Below are positions 8,824 to 17,182 of a stretch of 64,000 nucleotides of DNA, piece after piece (positions within the stretch are counted from its first letter, which is position 1; every line of letters starts with the position of its first letter). Position numbers and translations under genes: made by a program. The notes beneath the pieces were generated by a model that was not told where the DNA came from, ran no database searches, and saw only the letters and a list, made by a program, of their open reading frames with translations. Origin of the DNA: Planctomycetota bacterium (GTDB lineage: Bacteria > Planctomycetota > UBA1135); contig QQUA01000019.1 in the NCBI GenBank assembly GCA_008501825.1, forward strand, positions 1-64,000, written 5' to 3'.

Positions 8824-9718
8824 GCCCGCCCTTCGCCTTCTGTTCGGTTTCCTGGTCCTAATGGGGCCTGTTTCCTCTTCTCTGGCCCAACAAGCCGAAG
8901 GAGAACCGCGCCTGCACCTGCAAATAGGAGGCAGGTGGGAATCGAACGGTGACTGGCGCGGTGGCCAAAACGGTTCTGCCAGCGGAAAATCCCAAGCCGC
9001 CCAAGTTTCCTGGCAGTGGCTCAATCATGAAAGCACCGAGTTGGAACTGGGCCTGCACTGGAAAACCTTTGATTTCGATTTAAAGGGCGGCGGCCGAGGT
9101 TATTCATCTTGGCTCCAAAAGGGAGAAGCCTTTGGGGCAAGTTTCGATTTCCGGCGCAGTTTCGGCGGTGCTTGGTCGGGGCTGGCCCGAGGAGGAGCCG
9201 GAGCCGGACGCCAAAAAGGGGCTCCTCTGGATGAGGCCTGGACCGCTCACGGCGGATTGGGCTTGCAGTGGCAACTCCGAGAAGACAAGCGCATCGGCCT
9301 TCTGGCCGTTCTTCAATCAAGGCCCTCGGCGGATCCGGTTCTCTATCCCCGCCTGCATTTTCACTGGAGTGTTGCTGACGACTGGTTTCTGCGCGACGAC
9401 CCGAATTTCGCCAGCGGCCTTCGCTTGGTCTATAGACGCGATCCTCAATGGGACCTTTATTTGTTCAGCGGCTGGCAATACCAAGCCTTCGCTTTGGATC
9501 CCCCGAAAAGGCGCCAACCACAAGCCGCATGGGTTCATGGCGGAGCCGCCGGCATCGGTGCCGATTGGCGCCCACACCGGAATTGGATCCTCAGTGGACA
9601 ACTCGGCTTGCAGTTAGCCCAGGAATATCAATTCCTTCAAGGTTTTGGAAACGACGTCGACCGGAGGGAAGTGGGAACCGCTCCCTTTTTTGCGTTTCAA
9701 CTCGGCTTCCTCTGGTAA
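8822..9718 (+). CDS. Predicted outer-membrane beta-barrel protein, function unknown
   Basis: 298 residues. A clear Sec signal peptide (cleavage near SSLAQQ, residue 22) is followed by alternating amphipathic strands rich in Trp, Tyr and Phe, separated by Gly-rich turns. The chain ends in FQLGFLW with a terminal aromatic residue, as outer-membrane barrel proteins do. The number of strands seen fits a 10-14-stranded barrel. It may be similar to the uncharacterised DUF6268-type barrels, but this is uncertain. It starts from the same CATG as the divergent MCE operon, so a shared promoter region or a link to lipid transport is possible. No Shine-Dalgarno sequence precedes the ATG. It converges on the nucleoside transporter gene. 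Confidence 0.6.
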   Translation: MPALRLLFGFLVLMGPVSSSLAQQAEGEPRLHLQIGGRWESNGDWRGGQNGSASGKSQAAQVSWQWLNHESTELELGLHWKTFDFDLKGGGRGYSSWLQKGEAFGASFDFRRSFGGAWSGLARGGAGAGRQKGAPLDEAWTAHGGLGLQWQLREDKRIGLLAVLQSRPSADPVLYPRLHFHWSVADDWFLRDDPNFASGLRLVYRRDPQWDLYLFSGWQYQAFALDPPKRRQPQAAWVHGGAAGIGADWRPHRNWILSGQLGLQLAQEYQFLQGFGNDVDRREVGTAPFFAFQLGFLW

Positions 9719-9732
9719 GCCCGGTAGCGTCT

Positions 9733-10980
9733 TCAAGGCATCAAGAACAAAGCCGCCGTACAAGCGGTCAACCAACTGGTCAGAATTCCTCCGGCCATGG
9801 CGCGAAGCCCCAAGCGGGCGATTTCTCCCCGCCGTTCCGGGCAAATACCTCCCAAGCCACCGATTTGGATGGCGATGGAACTGAAGTTAGCGAAGCCGCA
9901 CAAAGCGTAAGAAAGGATCAAACTGGAGCGCTCGTGGAGGCCGCTTGCTTGCGCCATTCGATCGAATGCCACGAATTCATTTACGGCGATTTTGGTTCCT
10001 AACAAGGCACCGACCTGCTGTGCATCTTGCCACGGCACCCCCATCAACCAAGCCACCGGGGATAGCAACAATCCCAACCAGGATTCCAAAGTCCAATGGT
10101 GACCGAAGGCTTGCGGGGAAGCCAGGGATAGCAAGCCGTTGGCGGCGCTTAGCAAGGCCAAAAAGGCCAACAGCATGCCGAGAATGTTCAAAGCCAACTT
10201 CAGGCCGTCCCCCGCCCCGCCGGCGGCTGCATCCAAAGCATTGGCATAAGGACTAGGGGGCGCTCCGACCTGCACCCCTAAAGTTTCGGGCTGCTCTTCC
10301 TCTGGAAAAATGATCTTGGCTACGGCCAAACCCATCGGTGCCGACATGACCGAAGCCGCCAGCAAATGGCCGGCGATGTCGGGAATGCTTTGCCTCAGCA
10401 TTTCCACGTAAAGCCCGAAAACTCCGCCGGCCACGGTGGCGAATCCGACCACCATCACGGTTCCGATTTCACTACTGGTCATGCGCGGCAAATAGGGCTT
10501 GATCAGCAGCGGAGCTTCGGTTTGCCCAACGAAAATATTGGCTGCCGCGACGGAACTCTCCGCTCCCGAGGTGCCCAAAGTTCGGGCCATCAGGCGAGCC
10601 ATCAGACCGACGATCGCAGCAATCACACCGGTATGGTGAAGTAGGGCGAACAGCGAAGCGAAAAACACCACGCTGGCCAAAATCACCGCTCCCAGCAACG
10701 GTGTGCTTCCTGGAGCCAAACCGACCGCCTCTTCTCCGAATAAACGGGCGGCGCCCTCTTTGGCGTGGTCCAGCAATGCGTTAAATAAAGTCTGAGCGCC
10801 CTCGAAGAAACCTCTTCCCGCTCGAGTGCGCAACACCAGCAGGGCGAAAGCTCCCTGCAACACGATGCCGCCAAGCACCGGACGCCAGCGAATCGCTCGG
10901 CGATTACGGGATAAAAGCCAGGCAGCAGCCAGCAGAAAACTGAAGCCGAGCAGCGGTTGCCAGGAACTGAGCACTTTCAA
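9733..10980 (-). CDS. nupC: Concentrative nucleoside transporter (CNT/NupC family)
   Basis: 415 residues, the usual length for bacterial CNTs, with about ten hydrophobic segments. Two family hallmarks are present: the substrate-site stretch NIFVGQTEAPLLIKPYL (near residue 168) and the following VVGFATVAGGVFGLYV; a late helix carries ALCGFANFSSIAIQIGG. These match the (G/N)xxE and SNFSS-type motifs that bind the nucleoside and the coupling ion. It should import nucleosides by ion symport across the inner membrane. The frame opens with TTG (10980); no ATG is available before the first membrane helix. It lies 15 bp after the small SRPBCC gene and may be co-transcribed with it. Confidence 0.92.
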   Translation of the reverse strand: MKVLSSWQPLLGFSFLLAAAWLLSRNRRAIRWRPVLGGIVLQGAFALLVLRTRAGRGFFEGAQTLFNALLDHAKEGAARLFGEEAVGLAPGSTPLLGAVILASVVFFASLFALLHHTGVIAAIVGLMARLMARTLGTSGAESSVAAANIFVGQTEAPLLIKPYLPRMTSSEIGTVMVVGFATVAGGVFGLYVEMLRQSIPDIAGHLLAASVMSAPMGLAVAKIIFPEEEQPETLGVQVGAPPSPYANALDAAAGGAGDGLKLALNILGMLLAFLALLSAANGLLSLASPQAFGHHWTLESWLGLLLSPVAWLMGVPWQDAQQVGALLGTKIAVNEFVAFDRMAQASGLHERSSLILSYALCGFANFSSIAIQIGGLGGICPERRGEIARLGLRAMAGGILTSWLTACTAALFLMP

Positions 10981-10995
10981 GCTCGATGCTCGAAA

Positions 10996-11526
10996 TCAAG
11001 CTCCCTCGAGTTTGGCCTTCAATCCGGCCAATCCTTCTTCGAAATCAGGGCCCATCATGGAGTCCATCATCAGGCCGAACCACTTTTGCATCATGGAATC
11101 CAGCGTGCCTTCCTGAATCCAACGGACTTCGACTTGACCGTCTTGAACCTCATATTCGAATTTCCCTTGGTTGCGGAATTCACCACCATCGAACTCCAAG
11201 TCGTAACGCAAACCGGTTTGAAGGTCGCTGGCGGTAATTTGCAGCCGTCCCTCTCCGAATTCCTCTCCGGTCCAACTCATGGCTTGGCCTACACCTTGAT
11301 CCGGTCCTTCATATTGCCATTGCAAAGTTGGATCTTTGTCGGCTGTCCAGGCGCTCCATTCCGACCAAGTTCTTAAATCGCTGAGGACCGCGTGAATCGC
11401 CTCCGGCGTGGCTTGGATGGTCACCTTGCGTTTCACTTCAAAACGATCGGGAAGCAGGAATCCTCCGGCGACGAAGGCCAAAACCAACACCGCGAGAATG
11501 CGAATCAACCACATGAAGATTTTCAT
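10996..11526 (-). CDS. Membrane-anchored SRPBCC (START-like) domain protein
   Basis: 176 residues. One N-terminal membrane helix (about 5-25) is followed by an SRPBCC/polyketide-cyclase-like domain: FEVKRKVTIQATPEAIHAVLSDLRTWSEWSAW is the typical first strand, helix and W-x-x-W turn, and the C-terminal long helix (residues about 145-173) closes the fold. Such proteins bind hydrophobic ligands, but the ligand here is unknown. Anchor plus domain is common in bacterial SRPBCC proteins of this size. It lies between the GH67-like gene (stop 15 bp upstream) and nupC, on the same strand, so the three may form one transcript. Confidence 0.8.
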   Translation of the reverse strand: MKIFMWLIRILAVLVLAFVAGGFLLPDRFEVKRKVTIQATPEAIHAVLSDLRTWSEWSAWTADKDPTLQWQYEGPDQGVGQAMSWTGEEFGEGRLQITASDLQTGLRYDLEFDGGEFRNQGKFEYEVQDGQVEVRWIQEGTLDSMMQKWFGLMMDSMMGPDFEEGLAGLKAKLEGA

Positions 11527-11541
11527 GACGACAGGATGCTT

Positions 11542-14412
11542 TCAGTTTCGGGAAGTCGAGGAACGGAGCTGCTCTACCCACCAAGCCGGCAAGCTTTGAA
11601 AGGGAATGTGGTGAGCGTTGAGGAAGTCGGGCAACAAGGGATTCGGCCGGCCATCGGAAACGAGCCCTGGATCCAGAATCAACCAAGGCGACTCTTGGCT
11701 CCGTTGTAACCAGGCCAGCAGGTGAGCCGCCAGGCCCGGCCGGTGAAGGTGCCTTTCGAACGGCAGGCGAACCCAGAATACGGTTCCTTTTCCGATCCGG
11801 CGGCGGGCCACAGCCCCGTCGCCCAAGATCTGCCAAGGGGAATCGGACCCCTCCGCGATCAGTTTGGAGCTCTCGGGGAAAGAAGGAACTTCCGGCAAAA
11901 AAGGCAATTCCTTGGTAGCGGCATAGCTCTTCAGGCCCCCGGATTGGGAAGCGGGCCAAGCCCAAACCTCCCCGCCGCCGGCCGGAGTCGGATCCAGAAT
12001 CAGGAGTTGGGCGCCGGCTTCCACCCAGGCGAAAACGGCGGCATGAGTTTCCGGCGCAGCCCGCCAGAACTCCCGGGCTTGCGGGCCGACCAGCAGCCAA
12101 CGAGGTAGCGGAGCTTCGAAATTTCCAGCTTCGGCGGCGGCCAGCTTGCCTAATGCTCCAGCCAGGGACGGTTGGATCGGAGCCGGCCGATCCAGGGCCG
12201 GAACGATCACGAAAGGTTGGGCATCGGTCCACACCGGAAAGCGCTTGATGACCCCCTGATGGCGGACTTCCACCGCGAGTAAATGCCCTTCCTCCTTTCT
12301 GGGAAAGCGGATACGAAAGTCTCCCTGGACCGGCTCCATGGCCGTTTTGGTCCAAAAAGTTGCCGGCAAAGCCTTTTCCAAGAGCCAGGCGGCATCGACC
12401 TCCGGGCCGGCATAACGAACCATCAAATCGGCTCCGTCCGCTTGCCATTGCAATTGACCACGAGGTGGCACCGCCGCCCGTCCGCCCAAAATCCGTCCTT
12501 GGGCTTTGGCGGTCGGACCCAATCGCTCACGGACCTCGGCCAAGGCTGCCTTGACCTGGGGCAGGCCTGCCTTCCAACCGCCGGCTTCTCCGCCGGCTTC
12601 ATCGAGCGATTCACCGAGCGATGGAAATTCGGAAACCAAGCGCCCGGAGCACAAGGTCTCCCAACGTTCCAAGCTCCGTTCGGCCGCGGCCCAGGCATGG
12701 GGTCCGTGACTGGAGGCCAACTCAGGAAAGGCCTGCAGCGAGGTCAGGCTGGATGCGCTGCGGCATGCGGCCTGCAAATAGCTACCCCAAAGGGTCAGAA
12801 GTCGGGAAGCCGCGGCATAGGTCCACATCCGCTGGTCGCGAATCGCCGAGTCCTGCCGCCATTTCGCCAAGGGAAGTTTTTTGCTTCGCTGTAGAGCCTG
12901 GCCGAAAAATCGGGCCAGATCCACCATGCCTTGGCGACCATCGTGTCCGCCGGTGGCTTGAACCGCCATCTCCATCATGGGCGATCGAAAAACGAAGTTC
13001 TCGCGAGGCGGCGAAGCCAACCAAGACTCCGGCTCGGGCAAAGCGGTGAATTCGCCGCGAAATCCGGGGAAAAGGCCGAAAACCGATGCGGCGACCTGAG
13101 CCACTTGACTTCCAGCTTGCAAAGCCGAACTCCATGGAGCAACCGCTTGGCCCAGGGTTCGGTCGAGCACGGGTTCGAACTCGAAATCGGGCTGGAAGGC
13201 CAGCCGTCCCCAAAGGGCAAAAGAAGCTGGGTCTCGCCGATGAAACCAGGGAGATTCGCCGTCCGCTCCCGCTTGGGTCCACCTTGGCGGTCCGGGATTC
13301 AACACCAAACCGCTGCAAGTTCCCACAGCCATCGATTGGATCGCTTGGCGAATCCAATTTGGATGGACCGCGGGCAATCGCCGGGGACTGCCGCCGACCG
13401 GAACCCGCCAAAACAAGCGATAAGGCTGAGATGGCCAGGCCTGGGTAGAGCTCGGCCTCCCCGGCCACAACCGAGCCGGAGTGGCTTCGGCCGCGGTCGC
13501 CATCCACCGCCCCCACCAGAACGAAGAGGATGCGGAGGGAAAAGGCAGCCCCAAGCTGCCGTCGGCGAAGTCTATTTGCAGCCGAAAATCTACCGAGGAT
13601 CCCGCCCAAGCCCGAACTCGACTCGTTTCCAAGTCGGAAGGATGCAAGCAATAGGCCACCCCTTGGCGCTGGCAGCTTTGCAAAAGGGCGGCCATGGTTT
13701 CCTGCCCGGCGGCCTCTTTCGGATCCGGCCATCCGTCAATTCCGAGAAAGGACAAACCAGGTAAGTCCTGAAGCCAGCCCTGAATCAGGAAGGGACTTTC
13801 TCCAAGAGGGGGAACCAGGCGTAAACCCACCTCCAAGCCGGCGGCTCGGAACTGTTGCAATCGCCGGCGCAGGTGCTGAATCCGCTGCCCGGCTTGCAAA
13901 GCCCGCATACTCGAATCCCCCATCGGCACCATCCAGGCCGACCACCCGGAGGGATCGTTGCGGCCATCCAAAACCCACTCGAGCTGGGAATACCGCCCTC
14001 TCAGCATTTGATCCCGGAGTGAATTCCAGAACGAGTCTTCGGCTAGCCAGTCCGGATCGGCTTGAAGCCAAAGGGCATAACCACGATGTTGCATAAAGGG
14101 CTGCCTTTCCACCACCGGGCTCCGCCAAAGCTTCTCACCCTCCTGGACCACTCGCTCGGCCAATTCCTCCACTGCCCACAAGGCCCCAAGCTTGTCAGAA
14201 GCCCGAACATACAAACGGCCATCCTTGGCTTCGAACCGATAAGACTGGGGTGGGCCGTCACCATCCACGATCACGGAAAGGGAAGACGCCCGACTCGCCA
14301 ATCCCGTGGAGGCCAGGCTTTCGAGAAAGTTCTGCCGGGCCAAGACCAACCCGTCCTCGAAATCCTGAGCCGGCTGTTGGCAAAAAAGCAGGACGAAGGA
14401 GACGAGCAACAT
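11542..14412 (-). CDS. Secreted glycoside-hydrolase-like protein with GH67/GH20-type N-terminal domain
   Basis: About 956 residues from the ATG at 14412, the start of a clear signal peptide (MLLVSFVLLFCQQPAQ). The open frame reaches 14622 but the added residues are unlike a leader and overlap the next gene. Residues about 35-100 read SYRFEAKDGRLYVRASDKLGALWAVEELAERV, the alpha/beta domain that precedes the barrel in alpha-glucuronidases (GH67) and hexosaminidases (GH20). What follows (FWNSLRDQMLRGRYSQLEWVLDGR) fits the first strand and helix of a TIM barrel. The remaining 600 residues are not recognised and include a late segment like a glutamine-amidotransferase-type flavodoxin fold (RRIGKGTVFWVRLPFE). 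It is probably a polysaccharide-degrading enzyme; the catalytic acids could not be assigned. Confidence 0.55.
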   Translation of the reverse strand: MLLVSFVLLFCQQPAQDFEDGLVLARQNFLESLASTGLASRASSLSVIVDGDGPPQSYRFEAKDGRLYVRASDKLGALWAVEELAERVVQEGEKLWRSPVVERQPFMQHRGYALWLQADPDWLAEDSFWNSLRDQMLRGRYSQLEWVLDGRNDPSGWSAWMVPMGDSSMRALQAGQRIQHLRRRLQQFRAAGLEVGLRLVPPLGESPFLIQGWLQDLPGLSFLGIDGWPDPKEAAGQETMAALLQSCQRQGVAYCLHPSDLETSRVRAWAGSSVDFRLQIDFADGSLGLPFPSASSSFWWGRWMATAAEATPARLWPGRPSSTQAWPSQPYRLFWRVPVGGSPRRLPAVHPNWIRQAIQSMAVGTCSGLVLNPGPPRWTQAGADGESPWFHRRDPASFALWGRLAFQPDFEFEPVLDRTLGQAVAPWSSALQAGSQVAQVAASVFGLFPGFRGEFTALPEPESWLASPPRENFVFRSPMMEMAVQATGGHDGRQGMVDLARFFGQALQRSKKLPLAKWRQDSAIRDQRMWTYAAASRLLTLWGSYLQAACRSASSLTSLQAFPELASSHGPHAWAAAERSLERWETLCSGRLVSEFPSLGESLDEAGGEAGGWKAGLPQVKAALAEVRERLGPTAKAQGRILGGRAAVPPRGQLQWQADGADLMVRYAGPEVDAAWLLEKALPATFWTKTAMEPVQGDFRIRFPRKEEGHLLAVEVRHQGVIKRFPVWTDAQPFVIVPALDRPAPIQPSLAGALGKLAAAEAGNFEAPLPRWLLVGPQAREFWRAAPETHAAVFAWVEAGAQLLILDPTPAGGGEVWAWPASQSGGLKSYAATKELPFLPEVPSFPESSKLIAEGSDSPWQILGDGAVARRRIGKGTVFWVRLPFERHLHRPGLAAHLLAWLQRSQESPWLILDPGLVSDGRPNPLLPDFLNAHHIPFQSLPAWWVEQLRSSTSRN

Positions 14413-14512
14413 GGAGGAAGTCTGGGGTCGAGGGGAGTCGGCGGGGTATCCTGCAAGCAAAGGACGGCTCCGCAGTGAACCGGGCTTCCTCGGCTCCCGC
14501 CGCATCATCATC
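14413..14512. promoter_or_regulatory. Divergent intergenic region of the hydrolase and carboxypeptidase genes
   Basis: About 100 bp separate the two signal-peptide starts at 14412 (minus) and 14513 (plus). Both promoters should lie here (inference). I could not assign -35/-10 boxes or an operator with confidence. Confidence 0.35.
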
Positions 14513-16033
14513 ATGAGATCCTCCGCCGCCTTGTGCTTGGCTTTGTTTTTCACCGTCCTTCCGGCTTTTAGTCGGACTCGGGCAGCGGTGCCGCAGAGTG
14601 ACCCGCCGGCACTGGCCACCATGCGGGATCGGGAGGTGGAAACCGAACACAGCCTGAAACTGAACGGTGAGAAACTGCGCTATTCCGCAACCACCGGTCA
14701 GTTGGTCTTGAGGGCTGAAAGCGGCGAAGCGAAAGCCGCCATCTTCTACGTTTATTACCGCAAAGACGGAGATGAGGATCCGGAGGATCGACCGATCACC
14801 TTCATCTTCAATGGCGGTCCAGGTTCCTCTTCGGTTTGGCTGCATTTAGGAGCCTTCGGCCCGAGACGGGTGGTGCTTCCTCCGCCTGGCGAACACAACG
14901 CCCCGCTTTACCGATTGACCAATAATCCTCACACCTTGCTTGGCGCCAGTGATTTGGTTTTCTTGGATCCGGTCAGCACCGGCTTCAGCCGAGCGGCGGA
15001 AGTAAGTAAGGCCGGCAATTTCCACGGCTTGCGGGCCGACATCAAAGTCGTCGGCGATTTCATTCGGCTTTTCCTCAGTCGCAAAAATCGTTGGGCTTCG
15101 CCCAAATTCCTCGCCGGCGAGAGTTACGGCACGACTCGCGCCGCCGGTTTGGTACAGCATTTACAACAAGAACACGGCATGTATTTCAGCGGCGTGGTGT
15201 TGATCTCCTCGGTTTTGGATTTCCAAACCCTCAGTTTCGATCGAGGGAATGATCTTCCTTACGTTCTGATCTTGCCGACCTACACCGCCACAGCGTGGTA
15301 TCACAGCCAATTGGGGCAAGAAGAACAGAATTTAAGTTTGGAAGAGGTGGTCGAAAAAGCGGCCGAGTTCGCCATGGGCGATTACGCAACCGCCTTACTG
15401 AAGGGTGACGCCTTGGGAGCGGCTGAGCGGCGCAATATAGTGGAACAATTGCAGCGTTTCACCGGCTTGAGTCAGGAATTTTTGGAAGCCAGTCAGCTTC
15501 GAGTTTCGACTCGGCGCTTCTGTAAGGAATTGCGCCGGACGGAGCGACGTACTGTCGGCCGCCTGGATAGTCGTTTCTCCGGAATGGACTATGACGCCGC
15601 TGGAGAAAGTTATGAATACGACCCCAGCTATGCTGCCATTTTGGGCCCGTTCAGCACGGCGATGAATCAATATCTCCAAGAAGAACTGGAATACACCAGC
15701 GATCTTCCTTATGAAATCCTCAACAGTCGAGTTCACCCTTGGAAGTTCGAAAGTGCTGAAAACCGCTATGCCACCACCGCCGATTTATTGCGCCAAGCCA
15801 TGACCCAAAACCCCCGTTTGCGAGTGTTCGCCGCCAGCGGTTATTACGATCTGGCCACTCCCTTCGTGGCCAGCCGATATACCTTCAATCACTTGGGTTT
15901 GGATCCGACTTTGAGACGTCATTTGCAGCACAAGAGTTATCCGGCCGGACACATGATGTACATTCATGGCCCTAGTCATGAGGCGTTGAGGAAGGATTTG
16001 CTTGCATTTTTTCAGTCGGCCTTGGGCCTCTAG
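14513..16033 (+). CDS. Exported serine carboxypeptidase (peptidase family S10)
   Basis: About 506 residues from the ATG at 14513, chosen because it begins a signal peptide (MRSSAALCLALFFTVLPAFS); an upstream in-frame ATG at 14411 adds residues without leader character. S10 hallmarks are all present: oxyanion motif NGGPGSSSVWLHLGAFGPR near residue 100, nucleophile Ser in FLAGESYGTTRAAG near 205, Asp in FAASGYYDLATPF near 440, and His in SYPAGHMMYIHG near 480. The protein should remove C-terminal residues from peptides in the periplasm or outside. Its stop codon lies 2 bp before the insertion sequence; before that insertion it probably overlapped the stop of the convergent gene now ending at 17183. 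Confidence 0.92.
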   Translation: MRSSAALCLALFFTVLPAFSRTRAAVPQSDPPALATMRDREVETEHSLKLNGEKLRYSATTGQLVLRAESGEAKAAIFYVYYRKDGDEDPEDRPITFIFNGGPGSSSVWLHLGAFGPRRVVLPPPGEHNAPLYRLTNNPHTLLGASDLVFLDPVSTGFSRAAEVSKAGNFHGLRADIKVVGDFIRLFLSRKNRWASPKFLAGESYGTTRAAGLVQHLQQEHGMYFSGVVLISSVLDFQTLSFDRGNDLPYVLILPTYTATAWYHSQLGQEEQNLSLEEVVEKAAEFAMGDYATALLKGDALGAAERRNIVEQLQRFTGLSQEFLEASQLRVSTRRFCKELRRTERRTVGRLDSRFSGMDYDAAGESYEYDPSYAAILGPFSTAMNQYLQEELEYTSDLPYEILNSRVHPWKFESAENRYATTADLLRQAMTQNPRLRVFAASGYYDLATPFVASRYTFNHLGLDPTLRRHLQHKSYPAGHMMYIHGPSHEALRKDLLAFFQSALGL

Positions 16034-16035
16034 CG
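16031..16035. repeat. Candidate target-site duplication, left copy (TAGCG)
   Basis: TAGCG flanks the left end of the insertion sequence and recurs at 17184-17188. The copy contains the TAG stop of the carboxypeptidase gene. Confidence 0.5.
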
Positions 16036-16039
16036 AAAC

Positions 16040-16059
16040 TGGCACAAACTAATGGAGGT
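16040..16059 (+). repeat. Left terminal inverted repeat of the IS
   Basis: TGGCACAAACTAATGGAGGT. It matches the reverse complement of 17158-17177 with a single mismatch (A versus T at position 13). Confidence 0.9.
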
Positions 16060-16139
16060 AATTTTTAAGCCTCCGGCGTAACCAAAGCCGCCTCTAGCCG
16101 TCTGCCTAGCCGAACCCCTTTCTTTCGGAGGCACCGGCG

Positions 16140-17168
16140 ATGCCGCGTTTTCAACCCCCGCACTGCCCCTGGGATACCTGTCCCAGCCGCACCGATTCCG
16201 TCCCCTTCCGCTTTCAAAAACGAGGCTTCTACAGCGGCCGCCAGCAACGCAGAATCCAGCGCTTTTGGTGCCACGGCTGCCGCCGTTCCTTCTCGTCGCA
16301 AAGCTTCAAGTTCCACTATCGCCTGAAGTACGGCCGGCTCCATCTCGACTTCTGGCCGCTGGTGGTGAGCAAGGTCACCCTGCGACAAAGCGCTCGCATG
16401 CTGGGAGTGGATCGCCGCACCTTGGCCGATCGCCTGTTGCGCATGGGCGAACACGCTCGTCGCTTCCATCGCTTGCGATTACAGGAGGTGGCCGCTCGAG
16501 GCGGGCTGCCGGGAGTGTTTCAACTGGATGAGTTAGAAACCTTCGAAACCGACCGCAGACTGCAGCCGGTGACCGTTCCGGTGCTGATCCACCGTGCCAA
16601 GTATTTCGTCGTTCACCTGACCGCCGGCACCTTGCCCTGCCGGGGATCGCTCCCTCCACGCTTAAAAAAGAAGAAGGAGGAACGGGAAAAATTGTTCGGC
16701 AAGAGACGCTCGCAGTCGCGGCAAGGAGTGGAAGCATGCTTGCAGGCCCTTAAGGAGGTCTTGCCTCCAAGGCAGCCGGCGGTGCTGCAAAGCGATCGCA
16801 AGAAGATCTATCCCAGCGTCTTGAAATCGGTGTTTGGAGCGGCAGGTTTCCAGCACCTGCAGGAGTGCTCCAAACGCAAGCGGGACCGAGGCAACCCGCT
16901 GTTTCCGATCAACCACACCCTGGCCCAGATGCGGGACAATCTCTCCCGGCTGGTGCGTCGCAACTGGGGCCACTCCAAGAAGCGGAGTTGGCTGCGGCTG
17001 CACATGTGGCTGTGGCTTTTGTGGCGCAACTACGTGCGGCCGATCACCGCCGAGGGCGAGCCCCCGACTCCGGGGATGTTGCTGGGGGTGACCTCTCGGC
17101 GTTGGACCGCCAAGGAGCTGTTTCGGTGGAGGATCTTTTCTCCATCTGACCTCCCCGACCTCCAATAG
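16140..17168 (+). CDS. IS1-like DDE transposase with zinc ribbon
   Basis: 342 residues. A four-Cys zinc ribbon (CPWDTC near residue 9, CHGC near residue 44) and an HTH (LRQSARMLGVDRRTLADRLL, about 80-100) lead into a DDE-type catalytic region: FQLDELETF (first Asp/Glu), VLQSDRKKIYPSVL (second Asp near 222) and the C-terminal block INHTLAQMRDNLSRLVRRNW, which resembles the IS1 InsB end (ERHNLNLRQHLARL). The order matches IS1-type transposases, here as one unbroken frame. A GGAGG site lies 10 bp before the ATG. The gene nearly fills the element and looks intact, so the IS may still be active. Exact IS family needs a database comparison; IS1 or an IS1595-like relative is most likely. Confidence 0.8.
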   Translation: MPRFQPPHCPWDTCPSRTDSVPFRFQKRGFYSGRQQRRIQRFWCHGCRRSFSSQSFKFHYRLKYGRLHLDFWPLVVSKVTLRQSARMLGVDRRTLADRLLRMGEHARRFHRLRLQEVAARGGLPGVFQLDELETFETDRRLQPVTVPVLIHRAKYFVVHLTAGTLPCRGSLPPRLKKKKEEREKLFGKRRSQSRQGVEACLQALKEVLPPRQPAVLQSDRKKIYPSVLKSVFGAAGFQHLQECSKRKRDRGNPLFPINHTLAQMRDNLSRLVRRNWGHSKKRSWLRLHMWLWLLWRNYVRPITAEGEPPTPGMLLGVTSRRWTAKELFRWRIFSPSDLPDLQ

Positions 17169-17177
17169 TTTGTGCCA
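17158..17177 (-). repeat. Right terminal inverted repeat of the IS
   Basis: Reverse complement reads TGGCACAAACTATTGGAGGT, 19 of 20 identical to the left repeat at 16040-16059. Confidence 0.9.
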
Positions 17178-17182
17178 GGTTC

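Noticed and set aside
11438-14128. Several 130-336-codon frames inside the GH67-like gene
   Set aside because: Alternate frames of the same DNA, rich in Arg, Pro and Ser, none with a signal or motif; the long frame has a signal peptide and domain.
14410-14413. Second CATG with divergent ATG codons, like 8821-8824
   Set aside because: The plus-strand ATG at 14411 is not the likely start: the carboxypeptidase signal peptide begins at 14513.
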